From contig CATNEN010000001.1 of the NCBI GenBank assembly GCA_950097015.1, positions 1,476,001 to 1,540,000 on the forward strand: 64,000 bases of DNA, read 5' to 3'. Both the position numbers and the translations under genes were made by a program. The DNA is from Macrostomum hystrix (taxonomy: Eukaryota; Platyhelminthes; Macrostomidae). Positions 54,701-63,728 of the stretch are shown one piece after another (position 1 is the first letter of the stretch; each line of letters opens with the position of its first letter). The notes below the pieces were generated by a model, which was not told where the DNA came from, searched no databases, and saw only the letters and a list, made by a program, of their open reading frames with translations.

Positions 54701-57700
54701 ATCGAAAACATGAAGAATGGTCATGAAAAACACGTGGAAATGGTAATGTAATAGAGGTGCACAGATTTTTGTTAAGGATGAAAATGCACTCACCTCATCC
54801 ATCATTCCGTCCCTAACTAGATCTGACACGCTCAATTCTGCGTCGATAACAGCGTCTGCATCGCCAATAGCAGAAGTGGCAGCAGCAGCATTGGAGTCGC
54901 CAGTAGCCGCTTCAGTGGCGAAGTCGACAGAATTGGAAGCAGCAGCAGCAGAAGTTGGCTTCTCAGCGAAGGCAGACTGCAAACCCATGCTGGATGAAGG
55001 AGTGCCGCCGCCGCCGCCGCCGCCGCTGCTGCTAGCCAGAGAAGTGATGCACAGGTGATAGAAGCGGCGACCACTGGCATTCAGACACTGTTGGGCCTCA
55101 GCGCTGATGCCTAGGAGCTGCTGCTGCTGCTGCTGCTGCTGTTGGTCTAGATCAACTGCGGCCGAGCCTGCCGTTGTTGACATTAAACTGAGGGCGCCTA
55201 AACCTGGATAGAAGTACGGGTTTAGGTCGGGGGTTCGAATCTGAGTAGGAATCTCAGTGCGTCCGACTCGGGACTTAAAGGTCGGGGGTTCGAATCTCAG
55301 TAGGAATCTCAGTGCGTCTAACTCGCGACTTGAAGGTCGGGGGTTCGAATCTCAGTAGGAACCTCAGTGAGTCGGACTCAGGACTTTAAGGTCGCGGGTT
55401 CGAATCTCAGTAGGAATCTCAGCTGAAGGTCTGAAGTTCAAATCGTTTTTAATAGAAGTTTGGACGGGTGCGGCGGTTCCGGCCCTGTCCATGGACAGGT
55501 GGAAGCGCTGCGTCTGTGACTGGGCCTCTGGCTAAATTACAATAATGTCCCACTGTAACAACAGTTCACCTTCAACAAGAGCTGACACTCCGCCGGATCT
55601 GCCAAACTGGCTTGAGCCGACATTCGCGCCTTGGCCGCTAGCGGCAGCAAGGGAGCCGACTGTTAAACTGCGCCGATTCAATGCGCCAAGCTTGACACTC
55701 TCCCAGAAGGAGCCAGCTTCGTCCACAATGTCGCCTTCGTTCTGGAGACCGTCGCAGTTGTTCCGCTGGCCAGCGCTGCTGTTAGCCGCCTCACTGGCTA
55801 CCGGAGCGGCTGCGGCTGCGGCAGCTTTTTCGGCATTCAGAGACGCAACCTCCTGCTGAAAGTAGCAATAGTCGGAAAGTTTTTTAGACGTTTTTATATA
55901 ATAATTTGCGCACTGAGCTACTTCAAGTAAGCGATAGCAGTATAAAAATCCAACCCTATCGAAGAAATATTAACTTACCCTGTACTCGTCAAGCAGCTGA
56001 TTGAGTTCTTCAATTTCGGCTCTACTTTCGTTAAGCTGCGACTCCAAGGTCTGAAAACGAATAATTTTTTACTATGTTAAATCTGATTAGATGACATGGT
56101 GTTTATTGACAAACGCTTGATTGTAATAGCTACTCCCACCGTTTACTCTTAAACCTAGGTCAGGTATTGATTATGAAACAAGCGAGAGGTGAGACACGGG
56201 AAAGATGAGACAGGAGAGATGAGACACGGGAGAGATGAGACACGGGAGAGATGAGACACGGGAGAGATGAGACACGGGAGAGATGAGACACGGGAGAGAT
56301 GAGCTTTACTCACCTCAATAACAGTGCCAGCCTCGACCAGGGAAGCATTAGCAGCGGCCAGTTCTTTGTTGAGCTCGGCCACTTTGTCTGGAAGTGATGC
56401 CAATTCTAGGCCGCATTGTTCAGCAGCGGCCTCCAGTTCTCGCAGTCTGGCAGCGTCGGCTTCAGCGCTAGCCAGGCGTGACTCGAGCTTGTGCTGCCTG
56501 CGCCAGGAGCCCTGCAGTAGTCCGGCCATTTTAGAGACTCGCTGTTCGTTCAAATCTGCCGCCTGCTGCTGCTGCTGCGGCGGCTGCGGCCCGGAGCCAG
56601 ACGATGTTGAAGCGCCGGAAGCTCCAGCTATTCCCGAAGATATTTGACCTTCGAGTTGATCGCGGAGTTTTGCGCAACATGATAAAGCATCGTCCCGCTC
56701 CAGTTTGACAGCTTTCAATTGTTCGTCTAGAACGCTTAGAGCTTCGGAGCCTTCTGTTAGAAGTCGACGCTTCGAGTCCAGCTCTCTGGTGAGGCTCTCG
56801 ACTCGAGATTCAAGGTAGGCGACTCGATTCTAGAGCGAGTGTTTTGGGATTCTCGAGATTCTCATTGCTAATCAATGTGTGTGGATTTGTGATTCTCATT
56901 GCTAATCACTGTGTGAGGATTAGGGGATTCTCATTGGTAATATCTGTGTGAGGATTCGGGATTCTCATTGCTAATCAGTGTGTGAGGATTAGGGGATTCT
57001 CATTGCTAATCAGTGTGTGAGGATAAGGGATTCTCATTGCTAATCAGTGTGTGAGGATAAGGGATTCTCATTGCTAATCAGTGTGTGAGGATAAGGGATT
57101 CTCATTGCTAATCAATGTGTGTGAGGATTAGGGGATTCTCATTGGTAATATCTGTGTGAGGATTCGGGATTCTCATTGCTAATCAGTGTGTGAGGATTCG
57201 GGATTCTCATTGCTAATCAGTGTGTGAGGATAAGGGATTCTCATTGCCAATCAGTGTGTGAGGATAAGGGATTCTCATTGCTAATCAGTGTGTGAGGATT
57301 TGTGATTCTCATTGCTAATCAGTGTGTGAGGATAAGGGATTCTCATTGCTAATCAGTGTGTGTGGATTTGTGATTCTTCATTGCTAATCACTGTGTGAGG
57401 ATTAGTGATTCTCATTGCTAATCAGTGTGTGAGGATAAGGGATTCTCATTGCTAATCAGTGTGTGAGGATTCGGGATTCTCATTGCTAATCAGTGTGTGA
57501 GGATTAGGGGATTCTCATTGCTAATCAGTGTGTGAGGATAAGGGATTCTCATTGCTAATCAGTGTGTGAGGATAAGGGATTCTCATTGCTAATCAGTGTG
57601 TGAGGATTTGAGGATTCTCATTGCTAATCAGTGTGTGAGAATTCAGGGATTTACATAAATGAGTGACAGTGATAAACTACTAAGCTCACCAGATCCGTAG

Positions 57701-60700
57701 ACACATCGGCGCCATTGGTGACCTTGTCAAGCTTCTCTTTGAGATGATAGCAGTGCAATCGCAGATCAAAGTTCTCTTGAATTAGTTTGGTCATCTTCTG
57801 CAAGGAAAATCAATAATATGCAATGTTTAAAACAATAACGTTAGTGCTTTTAGGAATAAATATAGAATCAAAATGTGAAATAAGACTCACCTCATCCGGT
57901 TCGGCATTATGAGCAATGTTGGCAAACTTTCGCTCACTCTTTGGCGCTCCGCCTTAAAATTGTGATAAAAAAATAAAATCAATTATAATTATAATACTAG
58001 ATTACAAAACGAGATTGAAACCTTTCAGTTTGATTCTTACCGTGAGGAAATGGTGATGGCAACTGGCCAAATGTCGAGTCCTGTGTATATACATCGCTCA
58101 TTCGTGAATCGTAAACCAGAGGATTGAAACTAAAAAATGATAAAAAGAAGGCATCGTTACCTATAAAAGTACTTCCTTAAATTTCCACCACATTTAATTG
58201 TGCTTCGATTGTAGATTGATTTAGATTTTTATTGGCAACTTTAGTCTATGGCCTTTTCATTCTAAAAATATGTATTAACACATTAGCAAACAAAGGACTA
58301 TTACGTAGGGTGTCCCAGAAATAGCGGGAAAAATCGATGCACAGGCAAACTGGTGAAACATAGTTTATTGAAACTCACGTCACTGATAAATAAACATTCA
58401 GCAGTTCTAACGCTTTTTAAATTAAGTAAATATGTCAATTCATTAAAAAGTTATGGCTAAAATTAGAACAAGGGGTAGGGGGTAGAGTTACACCAAGTCA
58501 AGGCCAGCGGAATCGGTCACGCAGCATCGCCATCGCCGTCGACTGACGACTTTTCGACGAAGTCCCCCCCTTAGCTCGCAGCACTTAGTCCATCGCGTGA
58601 GAAGCGCATTGATGGCATCTGCATAAGCTCGACGCGGAATTTCGTGCAGCAGAACCCGCCTGACTTCACCTTCCAAGTTGTCGCGATGGTCAAAGATGCG
58701 CCCCCGCAGGTGCTTCTTTAACTGAGGGAAAATTGCGTAGTCGCAAGGAGCCAAGTCTGGTGAGTAGGGCGGGTGCGCAAGCAGATCAAAATTGAGTTCG
58801 TTGATACGATCAAGCGTTTTCTTGGCCGTGTGAGGTCGAGCGTTGTCGTGCAACAGGAGGTGAGGCTTCATCGCAGTCCTGCGCTTGTTGCGGATGTCCG
58901 ATTTCAGCTTAGTCAGCGTCTCCGTGTACCGGTCCGAGTTAACCGTGCTGTTAGGCTCAAGGAAGTCGATGGTCAGGGGACCTTCTTGATCGAAGAAAAG
59001 GGTCAGCATGATCTTCTTGCAGTGCTGGTCTCGCTTCGCCTTCACAGGTGGATCTGAACCCTTCAACGCCCACACCTTGCTTTCCTGCTTGGTCTCAGGG
59101 TCAAAGTGCGGTATCCAGGTTTCATCGCCGGTCACCAGATAGGGTCGGAAACTCTCCCATCCACCAGCATCACGCACCAGCTCAAGATTCTCCCTGCAGG
59201 ACTTCATTCTTACAGTTTTCATTTCTTCTGTCAACAAACGGGGCACCCATCTCGCCGTCAGTTTCACCATACCAAGATCCACAGACAAGATCCGATGAAT
59301 TGAAGTTTTTGGACTTCCCAGTCGATCCGCCAACTCTCTTGCAGTCAAACGGGGATTTGCCTGTACGATTTCCTTCACCATTTGAATCAGTGCCTTTGTT
59401 GATGGAGAGATCGGACGGCCACGGTTGGCTGTGTCATCGGCAACGTCTGTTCGCCCATGACTGAACTCTTCAAGCCAGCGATAGACAGCACTCTTCGAGA
59501 TGGCACTCACTCCGTAGATTTCAGTCAGCTGGCTTACAATTTCACTGCCTCGCTTGCCCAATTTCCATTGGGAGTACACGAACTGGCGCTGACCTTCTTT
59601 GGACGAAACGTTAAACATTGAACGATTGAACAAGGGAAAATGAAAAAAATCCAAACTCAACAGCGGCGTCTTGTCGAGGCGCACAAAATGTCGATATTCG
59701 CGATGTCGATCGTGCTTGCTGTCGTTGGTGCCACGGGTATTTCTTGCGTCAGCTTCTGCATATTTTGATTCTGGTGCTCACGCTTCTCTGCTCGTCTGTT
59801 GCCTTTTTCTGCTTCTGTTCACTGATGCTTCTGCTCATTTTCTTCTGTCGCAAAAATTTTGTCTAAGGACAAACTTAGGTTGGGCCTTGACTTGGTGTAA
59901 CTCTACCCCTTACCCCTTGTTCTAATTTTAGCCATAACTTTTTAATGAATTGACATATTTACTTAATTTAAAAAGCGTTAGAACTGCTGAATGTTTATTT
60001 ATCAGTGACGTGAGTTTCAATAAACTATGTTTCACCAGTTTGCCTGTACATCGATTTTTCCCGCTATTTCTGGGACACCCCTCGTAGAAGAAGAATCATT
60101 TCTTGGAAAAAATTATTCAATGCTGATTTTCACCGAAAATACACTAACGAGATAGGAATTGTTCACGTTTTTAACATAAAAATGTTGACAACTTTTTATT
60201 GGAAGCAAATCCAGTGCTGTTCTTTTAATATATCCAGCAAAACATGTTGCTTCAAGGAATTTTAGAAAACTTCATTTACAAATAACTGACTATTTTACTA
60301 TTGACTATCTTCACTATTTTATTCTTGCTTATTTATCATGAAACACATTAGCAAATAGTGGCTTACTTACTTAATTGCAGGGGGACATGGGGAACTTAAT
60401 GCACAAGCATAGGAACAGCATGCACCCATGCTGGTAAACTAGGCGGAAGTTGCCCATAGCGCCATCTAGACCTTTGGACCTGTACCTCAGACACAACAGC
60501 AAGCCAAGCAGGGAAGGGGGTGGCATTCAGAGTGCCTCTCACCCTTGGCCTGCACACACACAGAGCAGAGAGCAGACCAAACCAGTGGAAGACTTAGATC
60601 ATACATGCGCAACCTCCCAAATCTTAGCCGGCCTTGCGACTTAGTTTTTGCTCTCATTTGCGACTTAGTTCGTTTCATTGCTCTATTTACGACTTAGTTT

Positions 60701-62221
60701 GCTCTCATTTGCTCTCTTTTTCTCTCCCCTTTTTCCTTTTCTTCACGCCTTCCTTTTTTGTCCCTTGGTCCCCCCTTTGATTTTTTTGCGCTTGGTTGAT
60801 TGGTTTTTGCGGCTTACCTTGCTTGGCCCTCGTTTCACCCAGCCGGTTTGGCTGGGTGTTGTGCATGTATGACTTAGATGCCTAAGACAGCTGGTGAAAC
60901 CTCACTGCTCAGAGCACACATGACTGGTGCACACCTGCCCCACCCCCATACAATGCCTCACACATGGCACAACACACATAACACAAACTCAAACAAGCAG
61001 GCATGCAGAAGGCAGGGGTTAAGCTATTTTAAATTAACTTTGGTTGCACATAATGAGGTGCATCTCCACAGCTTACTTCTTCACAAACCTCCAACCAAGG
61101 CCTAAAATAATCATGACTTGGAGGGAGGAACAAATCAGCGACCATAGGAAAGTATGACAGCAACATTAGTTAGCAACATAGTGTTATCTTTAAGATTTGT
61201 TTTAATACTGTATTTTACTAAAATAAAAAAAATATTTATAATATATATAATATGTATCGCGCAGAAATATAAAAATATAACTAAGATATAGTGCAAAAAT
61301 AATATTGGACTGTCACATAAGCTAATTCAATTGTCACTAATTGAACAGTAAAAGAAATAGCAGGCCCAACTCTGAATGACATTTAGCATTTTTTATTAGA
61401 CTACAAGTCTACAACTTAGGCCTATGAAGCAGAAGACGAGTTTAAAGAGAAAAAATTCAATGCTGAAGCTTGACTCAGATGACATACAATTGGCAGAGAT
61501 TACAAATTTATATAGAGTCAACATGTCTTGTTAAATAAGAGACAGCTCAATGAAACATATTTTAAGTTTTTGTATATGATATCTCATTGTGTTTTTTTAT
61601 TAAAAATACAAAAAGACAAGCCCTGTCACATTAAAAAATATTGAAAAGTATGTGGTGAGATATGCAATCATAAAGAGTAATATTGATGGTTTCTAATTAT
61701 CCTATGCACCTACAAATTATAAAGCTTGTCTTAGGGACAACACTTATTAAAAAAACATGATTATAATATCAGTTTAAGTTGCAATCAATTTGTGATAAGC
61801 TTTAATAGACAACACTAACCCCCTCCTATGTCTATTATGGCCATTTTACTATCACCTAATGTGCACCATTGCGTGGTGATTTGTAAGTAAAGAAGAAGAA
61901 GAGGTTTGCTCATAATATAGTTAAGCACTAATTTCTGAACCTTAACTTAATAATGCAGGGACCTTATTTATATATGAAAATAGCAACAATATAAGGCAAG
62001 ACCCTGAGCAAAATTGACACACAAAATTCATAAATAAACAGAAACATGATTATCTTCTCTACAAGCCTTCCTAAATTGCTTCTCTTATGTTAAGGACTTA
62101 GGTTAGGTCTGGAATATTCGAGTATATAATGCAGAATGATAATAATAATATAAAGCAGAATATTATTTGCATGACTATTGCAATGTGATATCCGCAAAAA
62201 TACTTACTTTTCCTTTTCCAT
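42705..62221 (-). CDS. cnn: Centrosomin/CDK5RAP2-like coiled-coil protein with CM1 motif
   Basis: Fifteen coding exons join in phase on the minus strand: 62208-62221, 58041-58129, 57891-57952, 57690-57797, 56314-56829, 55979-56050, 55570-55855, 54794-55203, 51929-52427, 51164-51605, 49196-50771, 48222-48403, 48028-48123, 43724-44388 and 42705-43231. The total is 5544 nt, exactly 1847 codons plus stop. Residues about 56-80 (KMTKLIQENFDLRLHCYHLK) match the CM1 motif (ENFxLKLRIYFLEE) of centrosomin, CDK5RAP2 and myomegalin, which binds and activates gamma-tubulin ring complexes at centrosomes. Long coiled coils follow (264-287; 833-1358), with Ala/Ser/Gly-rich linkers, Q runs and a His-rich run. 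I see no convincing CM2 motif at the C-terminus. Intron 1 holds a mariner; most other long introns hold private minisatellites. Size fits the family (1100-1900 residues). Confidence 0.88.
43330..43690 (-). mobile_element. tRNA-derived SINE, family 2, long or composite copy (intron 14)
   Basis: On the minus strand the head has GTCGGATTCATGACTAAAAG and the B box GTCGGTGGTTCGATTCCCAA. It is followed by TGTGTCCTTTAGCAAGACAC and CCAGCTGTTAAATGGGTA, words typical of invertebrate SINEs. On the plus strand a second tRNA-like B box (GTCGGGGGTTCGATTCTTGG, near 43340) faces it. Palindromes CAGTCCATGGACTG lie at about 43431 and 43672. It fills most of the 492-bp intron. Confidence 0.75.
44440..47830. repeat. 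3.4-kb, 30-bp minisatellite in intron 13
   Basis: About 113 copies of a 30-bp unit with TTCTAAGAATCATATTGATC and AAGAAGACTA or similar. The 60-bp line pattern stays in register for over 2.7 kb, so length changes within units are rare. Marker variants (TATTATAAGAATCAAATTG) recur at 46010, 46250 and 46730, showing 240-bp and 480-bp block duplications. Open frames of over 950 codons on both strands are products of the 30-bp period. Confidence 0.97.
48485..49110. repeat. 21-bp minisatellite in intron 11
   Basis: About 30 copies of TTCTACTGAATGACCAGATC (plus A). The right third uses a variant, AATAGCCTACTGAATGACCAG, in ten near-identical copies, so two subtypes expanded separately. Confidence 0.95.
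49196..50771 (-). CDS. cnn: Giant coiled-coil exon built of 28-residue repeats
   Basis: One 1576-bp exon encodes residues 833-1358, an almost unbroken coiled coil. About 14 consecutive units share the pattern AQLESAESELE...EKVQQLE..LVEK. Most units are exactly 28 residues (four heptads, 84 bp) and a few are 31. The copies near 49590-49780 are most alike. Heptad phase is kept throughout, so the exon looks like an 84-bp coding tandem repeat under selection for coiled-coil register. Open frames on the opposite strand are shadows. Confidence 0.9.
50835..51100. repeat. 30-bp minisatellite in intron 10
   Basis: About eight copies of a 30-bp unit with GATCTGGGATTATGATGTTC and TCAAATTGAG. Confidence 0.93.
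51700..51905. repeat. Degenerate short repeat in intron 9
   Basis: Loose copies of GTGAGATTAGAGCAAGGTGAG over about 200 bp. It may be an old, decayed array or the start of a new one. The intron is only 323 bp. Confidence 0.55.
52465..52895. repeat. 33-bp minisatellite in intron 8
   Basis: About 13 copies of a 33-bp unit with GATGGCCAATCAGGAAACAC and CTAAAGAGGGG. Some copies are shortened to 28-30 bp. It starts about 40 bp from the exon 9 acceptor. Confidence 0.93.
52896..53489. other. Unique spacer in intron 8
   Basis: AT-rich, with a small local duplication (GAGCTAAAACCGTAA near 53010 and 53050). No exon. Confidence 0.55.
53490..54745. repeat. 23-bp minisatellite in intron 8
   Basis: About 54 copies of GAAAATGGTCATGGAGAACA plus ATA. 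Subtypes GGAGATCAAGA and GGAAAACAGAAA recur in blocks at 53690, 53780 and 53850. The array stops about 50 bp from the exon 8 donor. Confidence 0.96.
55212..55440. repeat. 55-bp tandem array of tRNA 3' halves (intron 7)
   Basis: GGTTCGAAT recurs at 55232, 55287, 55342 and 55397, exactly 55 bp apart, each inside AAAGGTCGGGGGTTCGAATC preceded by a GACTCGGGACTT-like anticodon-arm segment. Each unit is thus the 3' half of a tRNA-like SINE head plus AGTAGGAATCTCAG. A fifth, decayed copy lies near 55430. The array begins within about 10 bp of exon 8. Confidence 0.85.
56190..56304. repeat. Orphan 16-bp array of the MITE core unit (intron 5)
   Basis: About seven copies of GAGACACGGGAGAGAT, the same unit as in the core of the hAT MITEs, but without CAGGGG ends or the GGCCCGCGGGCC arm. 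It abuts the donor of exon 5 (6-8 bp away). Confidence 0.88.
56845..57655. repeat. 34-bp minisatellite in intron 4
   Basis: About 24 copies of a 34-bp unit with ATTCTCATTGCTAATCAGTG and TGTGAGGATAAGGG. It starts about 15 bp from the exon 5 acceptor. Confidence 0.94.
57690..57797 (-). CDS. cnn: CM1 exon of the centrosomin-like gene
   Basis: A 108-bp, phase-0 exon (acceptor CCTTGCAG, donor CTG|GTGAGC) encoding residues 56-91. QENFDLRL, CYHL and KEKL keep the conserved CM1 pattern, here with His-Cys where most animals have Arg-Ile. It is followed by VTNGADVSTDL. The flanking introns are 93 bp and a repeat-filled 860 bp. Confidence 0.88.
58304..60084 (-). mobile_element. Intact mariner element with 202-bp inverted repeats
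   Basis: The ends are CGTAGGGTGTCCCAGAAATA and, inverted, CGAGGGGTGTCCCAGAAATA, each next to TA (58302-58303 and 60085-60086), the usual mariner target duplication. The inverted repeats run 58304-58505 and 59883-60084 and differ at only a few positions, so the insertion is young. The element is 1781 bp against the usual 1.3 kb because the repeats are long. It lies in intron 1 of the centrosomin-like gene, in the same orientation as that gene. Confidence 0.95.
58488..59684 (-). CDS. Mariner transposase (D,D34D)
   Basis: An open frame of 398 codons. The second Met at 59618 (MFNVSSKEGQRQF) is a more usual start and gives 376 residues, slightly above the usual 345-350. It has an N-terminal helix-turn-helix region (YRWLEEF), linker GRP, WVPRLL, catalytic VTGDETW, HDNARPH and PPYSPDLAPCDY. 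The spacing from Asp of HDN to the last Asp is 34 residues, the D,D34D signature of mariner. No frameshift or stop interrupts it. The last five codons and the stop lie inside the left inverted repeat. The enzyme cuts and pastes its own element at TA sites. Open frames on the plus strand are shadows. Confidence 0.95.
   Translation of the reverse strand: MRLDKTPLLSLDFFHFPLFNRSMFNVSSKEGQRQFVYSQWKLGKRGSEIVSQLTEIYGVSAISKSAVYRWLEEFSHGRTDVADDTANRGRPISPSTKALIQMVKEIVQANPRLTARELADRLGSPKTSIHRILSVDLGMVKLTARWVPRLLTEEMKTVRMKSCRENLELVRDAGGWESFRPYLVTGDETWIPHFDPETKQESKVWALKGSDPPVKAKRDQHCKKIMLTLFFDQEGPLTIDFLEPNSTVNSDRYTETLTKLKSDIRNKRRTAMKPHLLLHDNARPHTAKKTLDRINELNFDLLAHPPYSPDLAPCDYAIFPQLKKHLRGRIFDHRDNLEGEVRRVLLHEIPRRAYADAINALLTRWTKCCELRGGLRRKVVSRRRWRCCVTDSAGLDLV
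60085..62200. other. Remainder of intron 1, mostly unique
   Basis: 60430-61110 has higher GC, a three-copy imperfect repeat of TTGCGACTTAGTTTTTGCTC near 60634-60715, a long pyrimidine tract (60690-60780) and a perfect 9-bp hairpin at 60836-60858. It may be a decayed transposon, but no family is recognisable. 61130-62200 is AT-rich with nothing gene-like. Confidence 0.5.
60836..60858. other. Perfect 9-bp hairpin
   Basis: CACCCAGCC, loop GGTTT, then GGCTGGGTG. It stands alone, with no T-rich tail after it and no clear CTRR end of a Helitron. Confidence 0.5.
62208..62221 (-). CDS. cnn: 14-nt start exon of the centrosomin-like gene
   Basis: ATGGAAAAGGAAAA followed by the strong donor GTAAGTATTT. 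It codes MEKE plus two bases of Asn and joins in exact phase to T|TTC AAT CCT in the exon at 58129, giving MEKENFNPLVYDSRM. The alternative is to start at the internal Met of exon 2 (MSDVYTQD), which would make this exon non-coding. Confidence 0.65.
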
Positions 62222-62618
62222 GACTTCAATAGGCCCGAGGCCAGATATCAGATACCTAGATCTACTTAAGATTAATTAGATTTGCAAAACCAGCAAATAA
62301 ATAGCGGCAGGGAGCTACGAAATAATTTAAAATTTCAGGAAAGGCGTGTACAAAATCAATTTCAATTTTTTATCTAGGATGAAAAGTTCAAGAAACAACT
62401 TTAAATCGCAAGAAAGTTGTTTTTTTACAATGAGTCTAGACTCTAGAGTATAAAGCTAACGCAATTGTATTTCATGCACATTGTTCCCGTTTGTATTATC
62501 AGAATACAGGTGTTCAACTGCAGATTGATAACATCGTATTGATATAACGCTTTTAAATGTTAACAAAATCAGTTGCTTTTGTTTAAAATATACAAAGGTA
62601 AGGGTAAAGAAAACTCAC

Positions 62619-62648
62619 GTAGGTTTGCAAACTTCTTGTTTATAATGT
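62619..62648 (-). other. Possible 30-nt 5' UTR exon of the centrosomin-like gene
   Basis: A short segment between an acceptor (TACCTTTCAG) and a strong donor (CCTAC|GTGAGTTTTC) on the minus strand, about 400 bp upstream of the start exon. An acceptor-like GATCTAG lies between them. It is supported by splice signals only. Confidence 0.35.
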
Positions 62649-62649
62649 C

Positions 62650-63260
62650 TGAAAGGTAATTTAGATTTTTAAGCAGTCAAATTGCATTAACGTGTAAGGT
62701 ACTTATTCAATATATCATTAAGTCATCATTATTTTTCAGGGTCCTTTAAAAATGACCTTTGTATTACGCCGGTATTGTTTATTTTACTTTTTATTATTAT
62801 TTCGTAAATTTTAGTTTGACACTCCAAGAGAGTGAACATTTAGATCTATGGACGCCATGTTTAGTGGCTGTAATATATTTGCACGGTTTTCATTGATAAT
62901 TTTGATACCAATTATACCAATACCAATACCAATATGTCATAATCCCAATGGCAATGCCATCTTTGGCACTGACGACTGGCTTACTGCATTTTGCAATTAG
63001 CGGATTAAAGAGAAAAAAAATAGAGCCCTTTATAACTAAAGGTTTCTCAAGTGAATCAATTCAATAGCTCGGCCTTCTTTTCATCTTTTGTTCATCATAG
63101 GTCATAACAAATACTAACTTTATGTTAGGCCTAGGCCCCTAGTATTGTGAGTTTTAGCTATTGGTTAGCTTCGACCTTTAAAGTTTGAAACCCTTCAAAA
63201 ATTAAAAACCATACAGTTGGCTTTGCCTTTTATTTCATGTTCATTTGATAATCCTCTAGT
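62650..63260. other. Upstream flank of the centrosomin-like gene
   Basis: AT-rich unique DNA with a short TACCAA-type repeat near 62907-62932. It probably holds the promoter, but no TATA box in a convincing position was seen. Confidence 0.45.
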
Positions 63261-63728
63261 TTATTAATAATAATAGGTAGTTGTTATTTGTCCAGTTAAC
63301 CAGACAAATAGCGTTTGATTATTCGTCCGGTTAGGCCTAACCACCCAAGGACTTATTTTCTCCCCTTTCAACGAGCAGGAGCAACAATCCTCCCAAAGAC
63401 CACTCTTGACCTGCCGAGAGCCATCTTGAGTCTTGACCTCACAAAGACCAAACTATACCCTTGAATAGTTAAACTAAGTTAGTCCCTGAAACAACCGAAT
63501 TTCTGGAAAAGGTTTTCATTTTTTTAATAAACTGATGAGCAAAAATAATTTGAGACAAACTTCAAATCTGAATTACTGTCCTTTTGTAGCTTGTTAATTA
63601 TGTTATCTTACAAATGACAGAGGTTCTCGTGGTAGCAATAGAACCCCTTATAACTTAATTATAAGTTATAACTTGGTTAACCGGACAAATAATCAAATTG
63701 TCCGGTTAACAACTGCCTTATTAATAAG
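63261..63728. mobile_element. Putative foldback element or MITE of about 470 bp
   Basis: The left arm (TTATTAATAATAATAGGTAG, TTGTTA, TTTGATTATTCGTCCGGTTA) is matched in inverse by the right arm (TAACCGGACAAATAATCAAA, TTAACAACTGCC, TTATTAATAAG). Each arm has its own palindromes, such as GGTTAGGCCTAACC at 63329-63342 and a TTAACCGGACAA hairpin at 63670-63712. No coding capacity; superfamily unknown. Confidence 0.6.

Noticed and set aside
889..57655. CRISPR array or bacterial system
   Set aside because: The repeats are directly tandem with no unique spacers, and the genes are spliced eukaryotic genes.
60836..60870. Helitron 3' end
   Set aside because: The hairpin is good, but no CTRR terminus follows at 10-12 nt and no 5' TC end or Rep/helicase is seen.
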